Of a stretch of DNA of 64,000 nucleotides, positions 42,464 to 50,014 are shown one piece after another; within the stretch, counting starts at the first letter, position 1, and the number at the start of each line of letters is the position of its first letter. The notes beneath the pieces were generated by a model. It saw only the letters and a program-made list of their open reading frames with translations, was not told the origin of the DNA and did not search any database. A program made the translations under genes and the position numbers. Location of the stretch: assembly GCA_016235345.1 (NCBI GenBank), contig JACRLG010000002.1, positions 32,957-96,956 on the forward strand, in the 5' to 3' direction. This DNA is from Deltaproteobacteria bacterium. GTDB taxonomy: Bacteria; Desulfobacterota; Desulfobacteria; Desulfobacterales; Desulfatibacillaceae.

Positions 42464-45400
42464 TGGGCCTCCTTTTGGGCCGGATGAAGGCCGTCCGTGA
42501 GCGAATCGATCATGGCCATCACCTGGGTGTCGGTGAACTTGTTGACCTGCCAGGCCTTGGCCGGGCAGACTCCCGCGCAGATGCCGCAGCCCATGCATTT
42601 CACCTCGTTGTGGGAGACCTTGCCGTCGGAGTCTATGAAGGGCGAGCCGTAGGGGCAGGCCCGCACGCAGGCCAGGCAGGACATGCAGATGTCGCGGTTG
42701 TGCTTTGAGATGATGCCGGAAACCGCAAGCCTCTCGTGGGCCAGGAGCGCCCCTGCCCTGCCCGCCGCCGCCTGGGCCTGGGAAATGGTTTCGTCCAGGT
42801 TCTTGGGCGCGTGGGCAAGGCCCGCAAGGTAGATTCCCTCGCTGGGAAAATCCACGGGCCGCAGTTTCACGTGGGCTTCCAGGAAAAACCCGTCGGAATT
42901 GCGGGTGAGCTTGTAGAGCTTTCCTATGGTTTCGGATTCGGGATTGGGGCGAAGCCCGGCGGAAAGCACCAGGAAATCCGCAGAAAGGCGAACGGGGCGG
43001 TTCAAGATGAAATCGTGAAGGCTTACGGTGACGCCCTTGTCGGTAAAGGCCGCCTCCGGTTTTTTTTCGGGATCGAAGCGGAAAAAGAGCACCCCCAGGT
43101 CGCGGGCCTTTTTGTAGTTTTCCTCACGAAGCCCGTAGGTGCGCACGTCCCGGTATAAAATGGCCACCGAGGCTGTGGGGTCTTTCTCCTTGATGGCCAC
43201 GGCGTTTTTGACGGCGTCCTGGCAGCAGACCCTCGAACAGTAGTTGGAGGGCTCCTCCCGGCTTCCCACGCACTGGATCATCACGAAACTCGCACCCTTG
43301 GGGATTTCGCCCGCTTCGATGCGCTGTTCCAGGGTCCTCTGGGTGATGACGCTGTCCCGCTCGCCGTATCCGTATTCGGCGGGCTTGTACTCCTGGCCGC
43401 CCACCGCGATTATGATGGCCCCGTGGGTGAAGGTTTCGCCGTTGTCGAGGATCGTGGTGAAGCCCCCCACCGCGCCGTCGGTTTTTGCAATTTGGGCGGA
43501 TTTGTGGACGGTGATTTTGGGGTGGGATTCCGCCTTTGATACAAGCCCGGAAAGCCACGCGCCGACCTCCCTGCCCTCGCCGGTGCGCCGAAGGTTCCGC
43601 GCAAGCCCGCCAAGCTCCTTTTCGCGCTCCACGAGATGAACGTCGAAACCCTGGCCGCCAAGGGACAGGGCCGCAGTCATGCCCGCCACGCCGCCGCCGA
43701 TGACCAGGGCCGCAGGAGTCACGGAAACGCTTCCGCTTTGCACGGGAAAGAGGTTCCGGGCCTTGGCCACGTGGGCTTTTACAAGCGCCAGGGCCTTTTT
43801 GGTGGCCTCCTCCTTCTGCCCCATGTGGCACCACGAGCATTGCTCCCTTATGTCGGCCAGCTCGAAGAGGTACTTGTTCAAGCCCGCGTCACGAATGGTA
43901 TCCATGAAAAGGGGCTCGTGGGTGCGGGGCGTGCAGGAGGCCACAACCACGCGGTTAAGGCCCTTTTCCCGCACCATTTCCTTTATGTGCTCCTGGGTGT
44001 CCTGGGCGCAGGCGTAGATGACGTCCTCGGCAAGGGCCACGCCCGGAAGGCCCGCCGCAGCCTGGGCCACGCTTTTGACGTCAACGGTCTGGGAGATGTT
44101 TATTCCGCAGTGGCATACGAAAACGCCGATTTTGGCCGGGTCGCCCGCGACCGGAATTTCCGGCGGAACGGCCTTTTCGGTTACCTCGGTTCCGCGCGCT
44201 TCCGACAGAAGGCTCATCACCTCGCCAGCAACCGCGCTTGCCTGGACCACGGTTTCCGGGATGTCCTTGGGGCCCTGGTAGATTCCCGTTGCGAGCACCC
44301 CCCGGCGCGTTGTGGCGGTGGGCGAGAACGGGTCGGTTGCCGGAAAGCCGTAGGGCGTGGACTCTATCCCGAAGGTTTCGGCGAATTTGGCCGCCTCGGC
44401 GTGGGGCTGGAACCCCACCGAAAGCACCGCAAGATGAAAGGCCTCCTCGGTCATTTTGCCGTTTTCGAGCGCGTGGCGGAGGATGAGGTTCCCCGTTCCT
44501 GGGTCCTCGCGGATTTCCGAGACCATGGCCCTTACGTAGCGCACGCCGTACTCGTTTTTGGCGCGGTCCACGTAGCGGTCGAAGTCCTTTCCGAAGCTGC
44601 GCATGTCCATGTAGAAAACCGAGGGCTCGATGGAGGAGTCGTGCTCCTTGGCTATCACCGCCTGCTTGGTGGCGTACATGCAGCAGACCGAGCTGCACCA
44701 GGGGTTGGCCCGGTGGGGGTCGCGGGAGCCCACGCACTGGATCCAGGCGATTTTCTGCGGGTGCCTGTGGTCGCTTGGCCTTGTGACCTTGCCCGCAAAG
44801 GGGCCGGAGGCAGACAGAATGCGCTCGAACTGAAGGCTCGTCACCACGTTGGGCCAGCGCCCGTAGCCAAGTTCCTGGCGGAACTTGGCGTCGTAGCGGG
44901 AAAGGCCCGGAGACAGGATCACCGCGCCCACCCTGAGATCGAAGCGCTTCTCCGTCTGGTCGAAATCTATAGCCCCTGCGGTGCAGACCTTTTCGCAGGC
45001 CCGGCAGCGCTTCCTTGTGAGATAGAGGCATTGGCCGGGATCGATCACGCGGGTGTTGGGCACCGCCTGGGGAAAGAGCACGTGGATGGCCCGGCGCTTG
45101 CCGAGTCCCTGGTCAAAGGAGTTTGCCACTATTTTCGGGCACTTGCTCTCACATACCCCGCAGCCGGTGCAGCGATCCGGGTTGACATAGCGGGGCTTTT
45201 CGATCACGGAAAGGGTGAAATCGCCGGGCTCCCCAGAAAGGGCGGCCACGGACGAGAGGGTGTGCACCTTTATGTTTTCGTGGCGGCCAACCTCCACCAT
45301 CTTGGGGGAGATCATGCACATGGAGCAGTCCCCGGTGGGGAAGGTCTTGTCCAGCATCACCATGGTGCCGCCGATGGATGACGCAGGCTCTATCATGTGC

Positions 45401-45501
45401 ACCAGAAACCCGGCCTCGGCAAGGTCCAGGGCCGCCTGCATGGCCCCAATGCCGCCGCCCGCCACAGCCACGGCCCCACTTATGGATGCTTTTTTTGTCA
45501 T
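42460..45501 (-). CDS. hdrA: HdrA-type flavin/FeS subunit, duplicated form
   Basis: A 1013-residue flavoprotein. Residues 1-450 form one HdrA/QmoA-like module (Rossmann motif AVAGGGIGAMQAALDLAEAG, the CSMCMISPKMVEVGRHENI stretch, ferredoxin CTGCGVCESKCPK at ~111). Residues 458-1013 are a canonical HdrA (VFVCHCGINI, VVVASCTPRTHEPLF, VIGGGVAGMTAALSL at ~600, C-terminal ferredoxins CMSCLACVRACP and CMGCGICAGVCP). HdrA is the electron-bifurcating or -distributing flavin centre. The start at 45501 overlaps the hdrB stop. The residue corresponding to Sec in some HdrA proteins appears as Cys (YACAQD). Confidence 0.9.
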   Translation of the reverse strand: MTKKASISGAVAVAGGGIGAMQAALDLAEAGFLVHMIEPASSIGGTMVMLDKTFPTGDCSMCMISPKMVEVGRHENIKVHTLSSVAALSGEPGDFTLSVIEKPRYVNPDRCTGCGVCESKCPKIVANSFDQGLGKRRAIHVLFPQAVPNTRVIDPGQCLYLTRKRCRACEKVCTAGAIDFDQTEKRFDLRVGAVILSPGLSRYDAKFRQELGYGRWPNVVTSLQFERILSASGPFAGKVTRPSDHRHPQKIAWIQCVGSRDPHRANPWCSSVCCMYATKQAVIAKEHDSSIEPSVFYMDMRSFGKDFDRYVDRAKNEYGVRYVRAMVSEIREDPGTGNLILRHALENGKMTEEAFHLAVLSVGFQPHAEAAKFAETFGIESTPYGFPATDPFSPTATTRRGVLATGIYQGPKDIPETVVQASAVAGEVMSLLSEARGTEVTEKAVPPEIPVAGDPAKIGVFVCHCGINISQTVDVKSVAQAAAGLPGVALAEDVIYACAQDTQEHIKEMVREKGLNRVVVASCTPRTHEPLFMDTIRDAGLNKYLFELADIREQCSWCHMGQKEEATKKALALVKAHVAKARNLFPVQSGSVSVTPAALVIGGGVAGMTAALSLGGQGFDVHLVEREKELGGLARNLRRTGEGREVGAWLSGLVSKAESHPKITVHKSAQIAKTDGAVGGFTTILDNGETFTHGAIIIAVGGQEYKPAEYGYGERDSVITQRTLEQRIEAGEIPKGASFVMIQCVGSREEPSNYCSRVCCQDAVKNAVAIKEKDPTASVAILYRDVRTYGLREENYKKARDLGVLFFRFDPEKKPEAAFTDKGVTVSLHDFILNRPVRLSADFLVLSAGLRPNPESETIGKLYKLTRNSDGFFLEAHVKLRPVDFPSEGIYLAGLAHAPKNLDETISQAQAAAGRAGALLAHERLAVSGIISKHNRDICMSCLACVRACPYGSPFIDSDGKVSHNEVKCMGCGICAGVCPAKAWQVNKFTDTQVMAMIDSLTDGLHPAQKEAQ

Positions 45502-46370
45502 GGCAGTCCCAGTTCGGATAAAAGGGGCAGGCCGCTTACGAAGTGTTCCGTCAGTCCCAGAATTTCCGGGTCGAGCCCGGCTGAAAGGCCCAGAAGCTCG
45601 GTGATGTAGTAGACCGGAAGCCTCCTTTGTATGCCGGACAAAAGGCCGACCTCGTCCTGGCAGGCGTCCATGTTGAGATGGCACATGGGGCAGCTTACCA
45701 CGATGGCGTTCGCGCCGCGCTCCACGGCCTGGGCCATGATGATGGACATGAGCGAAATGGCGGTGTCCCGGTCGTTGACCGCCGCCGAAGCTCCGCAACA
45801 GCGCGTTTTTGCGGAAAAATCCACGGATTCGATCCCCATTGCGGAAAGGATGCGCTCCATGACCTGGGGGTTTTCGTTGTCGTCGAAAAAGGGGGCCTTG
45901 TCGGCGAGCCGGGTGAGGCAGCCGTAGTAGGGGGCGGCCTTCATGCCGGTGAGCTTTTTCGTGGCCGCAGCATTCAGGGAGCCGTCCGAAAGGGCCTCGT
46001 CAAGGGCTTCCAGGATTGAAACGACGGTGATTTTTTTCGTAACCTTGTGCGAGAGCTTCGAGTTGACAGCTTCCGCCACGTCAGGCTCGGAAAACATGCG
46101 GTATTGGGCCGCCTTTTCGCGTGAATAGCAGCCGGAGCACGGAACCAGTATGCGGGAGAAGCCCTGGCTCTCGGCAAGGCCAAGGTTCCGGGCCGGAAGG
46201 GCCGTTGCCAGGAAGGCGTCGTGCTTGGACGCGCTGGTGGCCCCGCAGCAGTTCCAGTCCGCGATTTCGGCCACTGGCCGCCCGATCCTCTCCATGAGAG
46301 CCCTCACCTGTCGGTCGTATGCCGAGGCCGACTGGGTCAGTGTGCATCCCGGATAATAGCCCCATTCCAT
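45498..46370 (-). CDS. hdrB: HdrB-type heterodisulfide reductase subunit
   Basis: A 290-residue protein with the two cysteine-rich CCG domains that bind noncubane [4Fe-4S] clusters: YYPGCTLTQSA, DWNCCGATSA, LVPCSGCYSRE in the first half and YYGCLTR, TRCCGAS, VSCPMCHLNMD in the second. In methanogens this is the heterodisulfide-reducing site. In this context its substrate is unknown. A start at 46370 (MEWGYYPGC) is preferred. An ATG at 46382 overlaps the hdrC stop and is also possible. Confidence 0.9.
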   Translation of the reverse strand: MEWGYYPGCTLTQSASAYDRQVRALMERIGRPVAEIADWNCCGATSASKHDAFLATALPARNLGLAESQGFSRILVPCSGCYSREKAAQYRMFSEPDVAEAVNSKLSHKVTKKITVVSILEALDEALSDGSLNAAATKKLTGMKAAPYYGCLTRLADKAPFFDDNENPQVMERILSAMGIESVDFSAKTRCCGASAAVNDRDTAISLMSIIMAQAVERGANAIVVSCPMCHLNMDACQDEVGLLSGIQRRLPVYYITELLGLSAGLDPEILGLTEHFVSGLPLLSELGLP

Positions 46371-46378
46371 GACCGGTC

Positions 46379-46999
46379 TCATTCCTTGTAATTTTCGGAT
46401 TCGTCGGCTCCGGAAAAAAGCCCCCTGACCTCTTTTACATCCTTCACCCGGGTAAGGCCTATGTGGAGCCTTTTCTGTTTCAGCATGGAAAGCCCCAGCC
46501 TGGCCTGGGAGAAGGATTCGCCGATGATGGCCGGGAAATTGAAGTCCATCAGAAGCCTTGTCATGTGGCGCATCTCGTAGCCCGCCATGAACTCGGTCTC
46601 GTTGATCCTGCCCCGCCTTTTGAAGGCGGAGACAAATGCGGCGTGGAAAGAGGCGATCTTGGGAACCTGCGGATAAACGCGGTTTTTCTTTGAAATCCTT
46701 TTGAGGGCCTCGGTGATCTTGCCGGTCTGGATTCCGTTGGGGCAGCGGGTTCCGCAGGTGTAGCAGGAAACGCATTTCCAGGTTAAGGGGCTTTCCTGGG
46801 CGGCCTTTTCATCCCCCATTACAACCGTGCGGATGAGCCTGTCCGGAGTGAAAAAGCCCGTGGCCTCGGCCACCGGGCAGCCCGCCGCGCATTTCCTGCA
46901 CTGGTAACAGGCCGAAAGGTTCTGGCCGGAGGCCGTGGCCACCTCGTCGGCGAAAGTCCGGGCCTCACCCGGGTTAAAATCAACGGCCTCGAAGGTCAT
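46379..46999 (-). CDS. hdrC: HdrC-type ferredoxin subunit
   Basis: A 206-residue protein with two [4Fe-4S] motifs, CYQCRKCAAGCP (about 31-42) and CVSCYTCGTRCP (about 76-87), and a helical C-terminal part, the standard layout of HdrC. It relays electrons between HdrA and HdrB. Soluble. First gene of hdrC-hdrB-hdrA-mvhD. GGAGG lies upstream of the ATG, and a TATAAT -10 box lies about 55 bases upstream of the start, so the operon may start here rather than at metF. Confidence 0.92.
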   Translation of the reverse strand: MTFEAVDFNPGEARTFADEVATASGQNLSACYQCRKCAAGCPVAEATGFFTPDRLIRTVVMGDEKAAQESPLTWKCVSCYTCGTRCPNGIQTGKITEALKRISKKNRVYPQVPKIASFHAAFVSAFKRRGRINETEFMAGYEMRHMTRLLMDFNFPAIIGESFSQARLGLSMLKQKRLHIGLTRVKDVKEVRGLFSGADESENYKE

Positions 47000-47051
47000 G
47001 GCGGGCTATCCTCCGTCTTGGGGGAGGGACGCTTATGCGTGGAGTTGATGC

Positions 47052-47080
47052 ATTATAATGTATCAGGAACCGATTGCCCA
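47052..47080 (-). promoter_or_regulatory. Candidate promoter of hdrCBA-mvhD
   Basis: Minus strand TATAAT (47052-47057) with a weak -35 such as TGGGCA (47075-47080) at 17 bases. It would give a leader of about 45 bases to hdrC, independent of metF. Confidence 0.45.
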
Positions 47081-47170
47081 AGGAAAATATGCGGGCCGCT
47101 CTCGCTGGGGCTTGCGCCACCTTGCTGAAGAGTCGCTGATTTTTGGCGCCTTGAAAATACCGGGCATCAA

Positions 47171-47288
47171 GCCTGTCTGAAAACGATGAAGCGCAAGGAA
47201 GGCTAAAAGCCAATGAGCAAGCGTACTGAAGGTACGTGGCGGAATTGGCTTTGACGCCTGACACAGCGATTCGCGTTTTCAGGCAGGC
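47171..47288 (+). repeat. Dispersed long palindromic repeat, copy E
   Basis: GCCTGTCTGAAAACG (47171) faces CGCGTTTTCAGGCAGGC (to 47288), the cleanest outer arms of the family. Inner AAAGCCAATGAGC and GGAATTGGCTTT flank GCGTACTGAAGGTACG. It ends 2 bases before the metF stop codon and lies between metF and hdrC. Confidence 0.85.
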
Positions 47289-47290
47289 GC

Positions 47291-48169
47291 TTATTTCAAT
47301 TTAGCGGCGTCCAGATATTTGGCCAGCCTGTCCTCGCCGCCGATGGAAATCACGTGAACGCCCTGGCAAAGGTCTTTGATGCCCTTTACGAGATCCGCGA
47401 AAATCTCCATGGACGCCCTCTCCTTGTCCGGGGCTGCGGAGAGCTTCTTTATGAGCCAGTCCGGCACCATGCCGCTTTTGAGGTGGCGGTTCAGGAATTT
47501 CGCCATTCCGGCGGTGCGCAGTATCATGACCTCGGCGATAACCGGAAGCCCGAAGGTTTCCACCCGGCTCATGAACTTCTGGAAAACCTCCAGGTCGAAA
47601 ACCGGGGTGGTGAGGAAATACCCGGAGCCGATTTTTGTCATCTGCTCCATTTCCTTCATTTCCAGGTCGGGCACGTTCTTGCCCCAGGCGGATTCAACGC
47701 CACTTCCCAGCACGAATTCCACGGGGCCCGGAATGTCCTTGCCCTCCACGGTGCGGCCTTCGCGGATGTTCGTAAGCACCGACTCGATCTTTCCGGCGTC
47801 CACGTGGAAAAACATCATTTCCTGGAGGCTGTCGCCGGTGATCCTGTAATCTTCGGTGAAGACCAGGAGGTTTTCGATCCCGGCGTCGTGGGCCGTGAGA
47901 AGGTCCTTCTGAAGCTCTATGCGGTTCTTGTCCCTGGTGGTGGTCTGGTAGATGGCGTCGAAGCTGTTTTCCATGAGGACTTCGCAGGTTTTGATGGAAT
48001 CGCCCACGATGCCTTCCAGGTCGACATCGGAAACCGAAACGCCGTCCACCCGGCCTTTGACCGACGCGAGATTTTTCACGAGTTCATCAGGGCTTTCCTG
48101 GTCCAGGGGGGCCTGAACCTCGGATGTCACCACGAATTTTTTTCTTTGAAGGGCGTCTTTGAGCTTCAT
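47291..48169 (-). CDS. metF: Methylenetetrahydrofolate reductase (MetF)
   Basis: A 292-residue TIM-barrel protein of the MTHFR family: KFVVTSEVQAPL, VDGVSVSDVDLEG, ENLLVFTEDYRITGD, FLTTPVFDLEVFQKF, GLPVIAEVMIL and KSGMVPDWLIKKL match short MetF proteins of acetogens and sulfate reducers. It reduces methylene-THF to methyl-THF (or the reverse in acetate oxidation) in the methyl branch of the Wood-Ljungdahl pathway. MetV and Hdr/MvhD genes follow. Together they resemble the MetFV-HdrABC-MvhD complex of Moorella. Repeat copy E separates it from hdrC. Confidence 0.88.
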   Translation of the reverse strand: MKLKDALQRKKFVVTSEVQAPLDQESPDELVKNLASVKGRVDGVSVSDVDLEGIVGDSIKTCEVLMENSFDAIYQTTTRDKNRIELQKDLLTAHDAGIENLLVFTEDYRITGDSLQEMMFFHVDAGKIESVLTNIREGRTVEGKDIPGPVEFVLGSGVESAWGKNVPDLEMKEMEQMTKIGSGYFLTTPVFDLEVFQKFMSRVETFGLPVIAEVMILRTAGMAKFLNRHLKSGMVPDWLIKKLSAAPDKERASMEIFADLVKGIKDLCQGVHVISIGGEDRLAKYLDAAKLK

Positions 48170-48292
48170 GTCGGCTCCTTAAAGCGCGGGTTCGCTGCTT
48201 AAATTTTTTTGAAGGCGCACCCCTTGCGGGCGGGCGCAAACCGGGTGCCAAAATCAAGACCCTCACCCCAGAATGAAATGGCGGCTACGCGG

Positions 48293-48865
48293 CTATTCCA
48301 CGCCCAGAAGCCTTGCCACCTCGGCCTTCAGCTGGCCAAGGGGCAGGGGCTTGGAAAAGCAGATGTCAGCGCCGTACTCCTTCATTTTGGCGAACTTCTC
48401 CTCGTCCAGATAGGCCGAGAGCACGATGATTTTCGTGCCCGCCGTGTCAGGCGAGGACTTGATCTTTTTGCACACCTCGAAGCCCTTTATGTCGGGCATC
48501 ATGATGTCCAGAATCAGGATGTGGGGCTTGAAGTGGCTGACCTGGAGGCCCGCCTCGAAGCCGTCGGCGGCGGAGATGACCTCGTAGTCGTGCTCGTCCT
48601 CCTCAAGGGACTGGACGATGGTCTCCACGATGATGGGATCGTCGTCCACGACCAGTATCCGCTTTCTTCCGTTTCCGGGCGCGTTTTCCGGTATGGGGAT
48701 GCCCTGTTTGCGCATGAAGGCTTCCAGGACGTCCTTTTTGATGCGCCTGTGGCCGCCCACGGTCTTGTACGCCTCGATGTGGCCGGACTCTATCCAGTTG
48801 ATGATGGTTTTAGTGGAGACGTTGCAGTGCTGGCTTGCCGTGAAAACCGTAAAGATGTCTTCCAT
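48293..48865 (-). CDS. Response regulator with N-terminal MerR/excisionase-type HTH
   Basis: A 190-residue protein. Residues 4-55 are an excisionase-like winged HTH (FTASQHCNVSTKTIINWIESG, YKTVGGHRRIKKD). Residues 68-188 are a receiver with Asp75-Asp76 region VVDDDP, phosphoacceptor Asp120 in LILDIMMPD, and Lys in FSKPLPL. DNA-binding first and receiver second is the reverse of most response regulators. No kinase gene is adjacent. It precedes metF on the same strand with a 123-base gap, so it could be co-transcribed with or control the met-hdr genes (inference). Confidence 0.85.
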   Translation of the reverse strand: MEDIFTVFTASQHCNVSTKTIINWIESGHIEAYKTVGGHRRIKKDVLEAFMRKQGIPIPENAPGNGRKRILVVDDDPIIVETIVQSLEEDEHDYEVISAADGFEAGLQVSHFKPHILILDIMMPDIKGFEVCKKIKSSPDTAGTKIIVLSAYLDEEKFAKMKEYGADICFSKPLPLGQLKAEVARLLGVE

Positions 48866-48904
48866 GACGGACCTCCCGTTGGTGTCCCAGGTTGATTTTA
48901 GTTT

Positions 48905-48929
48905 ATTATAGAATTTTCCGTTTTGTCAA
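48905..48929 (-). promoter_or_regulatory. Candidate promoter of the HTH-receiver gene
   Basis: Minus strand TTGACA (48924-48929) followed by overlapping TATAAT (13-base spacing) and TAATAA (15-base spacing). The hexamers are good but the spacing is short. The remainder of 48930-49141 holds nothing I recognise. Confidence 0.35.
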
Positions 48930-49141
48930 GAAAAATAGTTTTCTGATACAGCCCCTCCCGGCACAACCTGACAGAGGGCCGGACTAAACCAAATTGCACA
49001 TTATAGCAATACTTACAGAATATTAAGATACTTATGAGGCTGGTGACCGAGAAACGCGCCCTCTTGGGCAATTGACTAAAGAATTTGATAATAACCATAA
49101 AAACGGAAAATCACGCCGGGCGGGAGCCGGAACGACCGGAC

Positions 49142-49178
49142 AAAAAAAGCCCCCGGCGACGATTCGCCGGGGGCTTTC
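49142..49178 (-). terminator. Rho-independent terminator after the small coiled-coil gene
   Basis: AAAGCCCCCGGCG (49146-49158) pairs perfectly with CGCCGGGGGCTTT (49165-49177). On the minus strand it is followed by a run of seven T. It lies just past the stop at 49200. Confidence 0.9.
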
Positions 49179-49199
49179 AAAATCGGAAAATTGGAAAAA

Positions 49200-49472
49200 T
49201 TACTTCTTGAGGGAGTCGATTTCCTTTTTCAGGTCATCGAGTTCCTTCTTGTAGCGGTCCACGTCGTCGGCAGGGCCGCCCATGTCCAGGGATTCTTCCT
49301 TCTGCCAGTTGTCTTTGAGTTCGTCAAAGCCAAGATAGATGGCCAAGGCGCCGCCAAGAAGAAGGGTGACGGGAAGTGCGCCCGCGATGATGGTCATGAA
49401 CTGGTCCCACCAGTGGGAAAGGCCGATAAGACCCAATACCGCCGCTGCCGCGCCGCCGATCAAGGTTTTCAT
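49200..49472 (-). CDS. Small membrane protein with C-terminal coiled coil
   Basis: A 90-residue protein I do not recognise. Two hydrophobic stretches (about 5-22 and 26-47) are followed by a charged helix with heptad character (DVDRYKKELDDLKKEIDSLKK). GGAGG precedes the ATG, and a strong terminator follows, so it is a real, probably monocistronic, expressed gene. Likely inner-membrane, with the coiled coil exposed for oligomerisation. No function proposed. Confidence 0.7.
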   Translation of the reverse strand: MKTLIGGAAAAVLGLIGLSHWWDQFMTIIAGALPVTLLLGGALAIYLGFDELKDNWQKEESLDMGGPADDVDRYKKELDDLKKEIDSLKK

Positions 49473-49615
49473 GGAAACGGATCCTCCTTGTAAATTGATG
49501 TTGGTGTGTCCCTATCGATACGGATGTATTTATCGTTTGTAACACGAACCGAAAAAACCAAGTCCTTTTCAAACCCGCCCGATACCATTTAAACGCTTCT
49601 GATGCAAGCCCGAAA

Positions 49616-49963
49616 TTACTTTGGCCTGTCGAAAAGGGAAACCACCTTGCCGCTGGCGGGCTTTTTTCCGGACCGGGCCGGTTTTTTCATCGCCTTGGGG
49701 GAATTGTCCCCATCCGGGGCTTCCTTTTCCGCCAGGGGCGGGAGCTTTTCCAGATGCATGGATTTCCCGCCCATGGTGAATTCCGCGCCCTCTATGTATT
49801 CCTCGCGCAGTATCCAGGTTATGTCCTGGGGCGGGTTGGTGAGGGCCTGGATGCGCACCTGGTACCAGCCGGGCTTCGCGTCCGGGTTTATGTCCTCGAT
49901 CCGGGCGTAGAAGAGGGGGGTCTTGTCGAAGTGAACCAGAACGATGTCGTTTATGGTGGTCAT
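49616..49963 (-). CDS. Conserved-looking small soluble protein, unknown function
   Basis: A 115-residue protein. The first ~80 residues have a compact beta-rich pattern (NDIVLVHFDKTPLFYARIEDI, WYQVRIQALTNPPQDITWIL). The last ~35 are Lys/Pro-rich and probably disordered. No family recognised. The N-terminal part could be a small Tudor/SH3-like barrel (a guess). Same strand as AOR, 51 bases downstream of its stop. Confidence 0.55.
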   Translation of the reverse strand: MTTINDIVLVHFDKTPLFYARIEDINPDAKPGWYQVRIQALTNPPQDITWILREEYIEGAEFTMGGKSMHLEKLPPLAEKEAPDGDNSPKAMKKPARSGKKPASGKVVSLFDRPK

Positions 49964-50014
49964 GGGAAAACCTTAGCCATAGCCCGCCCCGCTTGTCAAG
50001 AAAAGCCAGGCATT

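Noticed and set aside
43636..45381. A 581-codon open frame on the plus strand
   Set aside because: It lies antisense to hdrA, has no ribosome site and no family pattern; high-GC shadow.
45502..45798. N-terminal extension of hdrA
   Set aside because: It overlaps the hdrB 3' region in another frame; the ATG at 45501 is coupled to the hdrB stop and starts at the family N-terminus.
46980..47264. 94-codon frame between metF and hdrC
   Set aside because: It runs through repeat copy E and the hdrC promoter region with no ribosome site.
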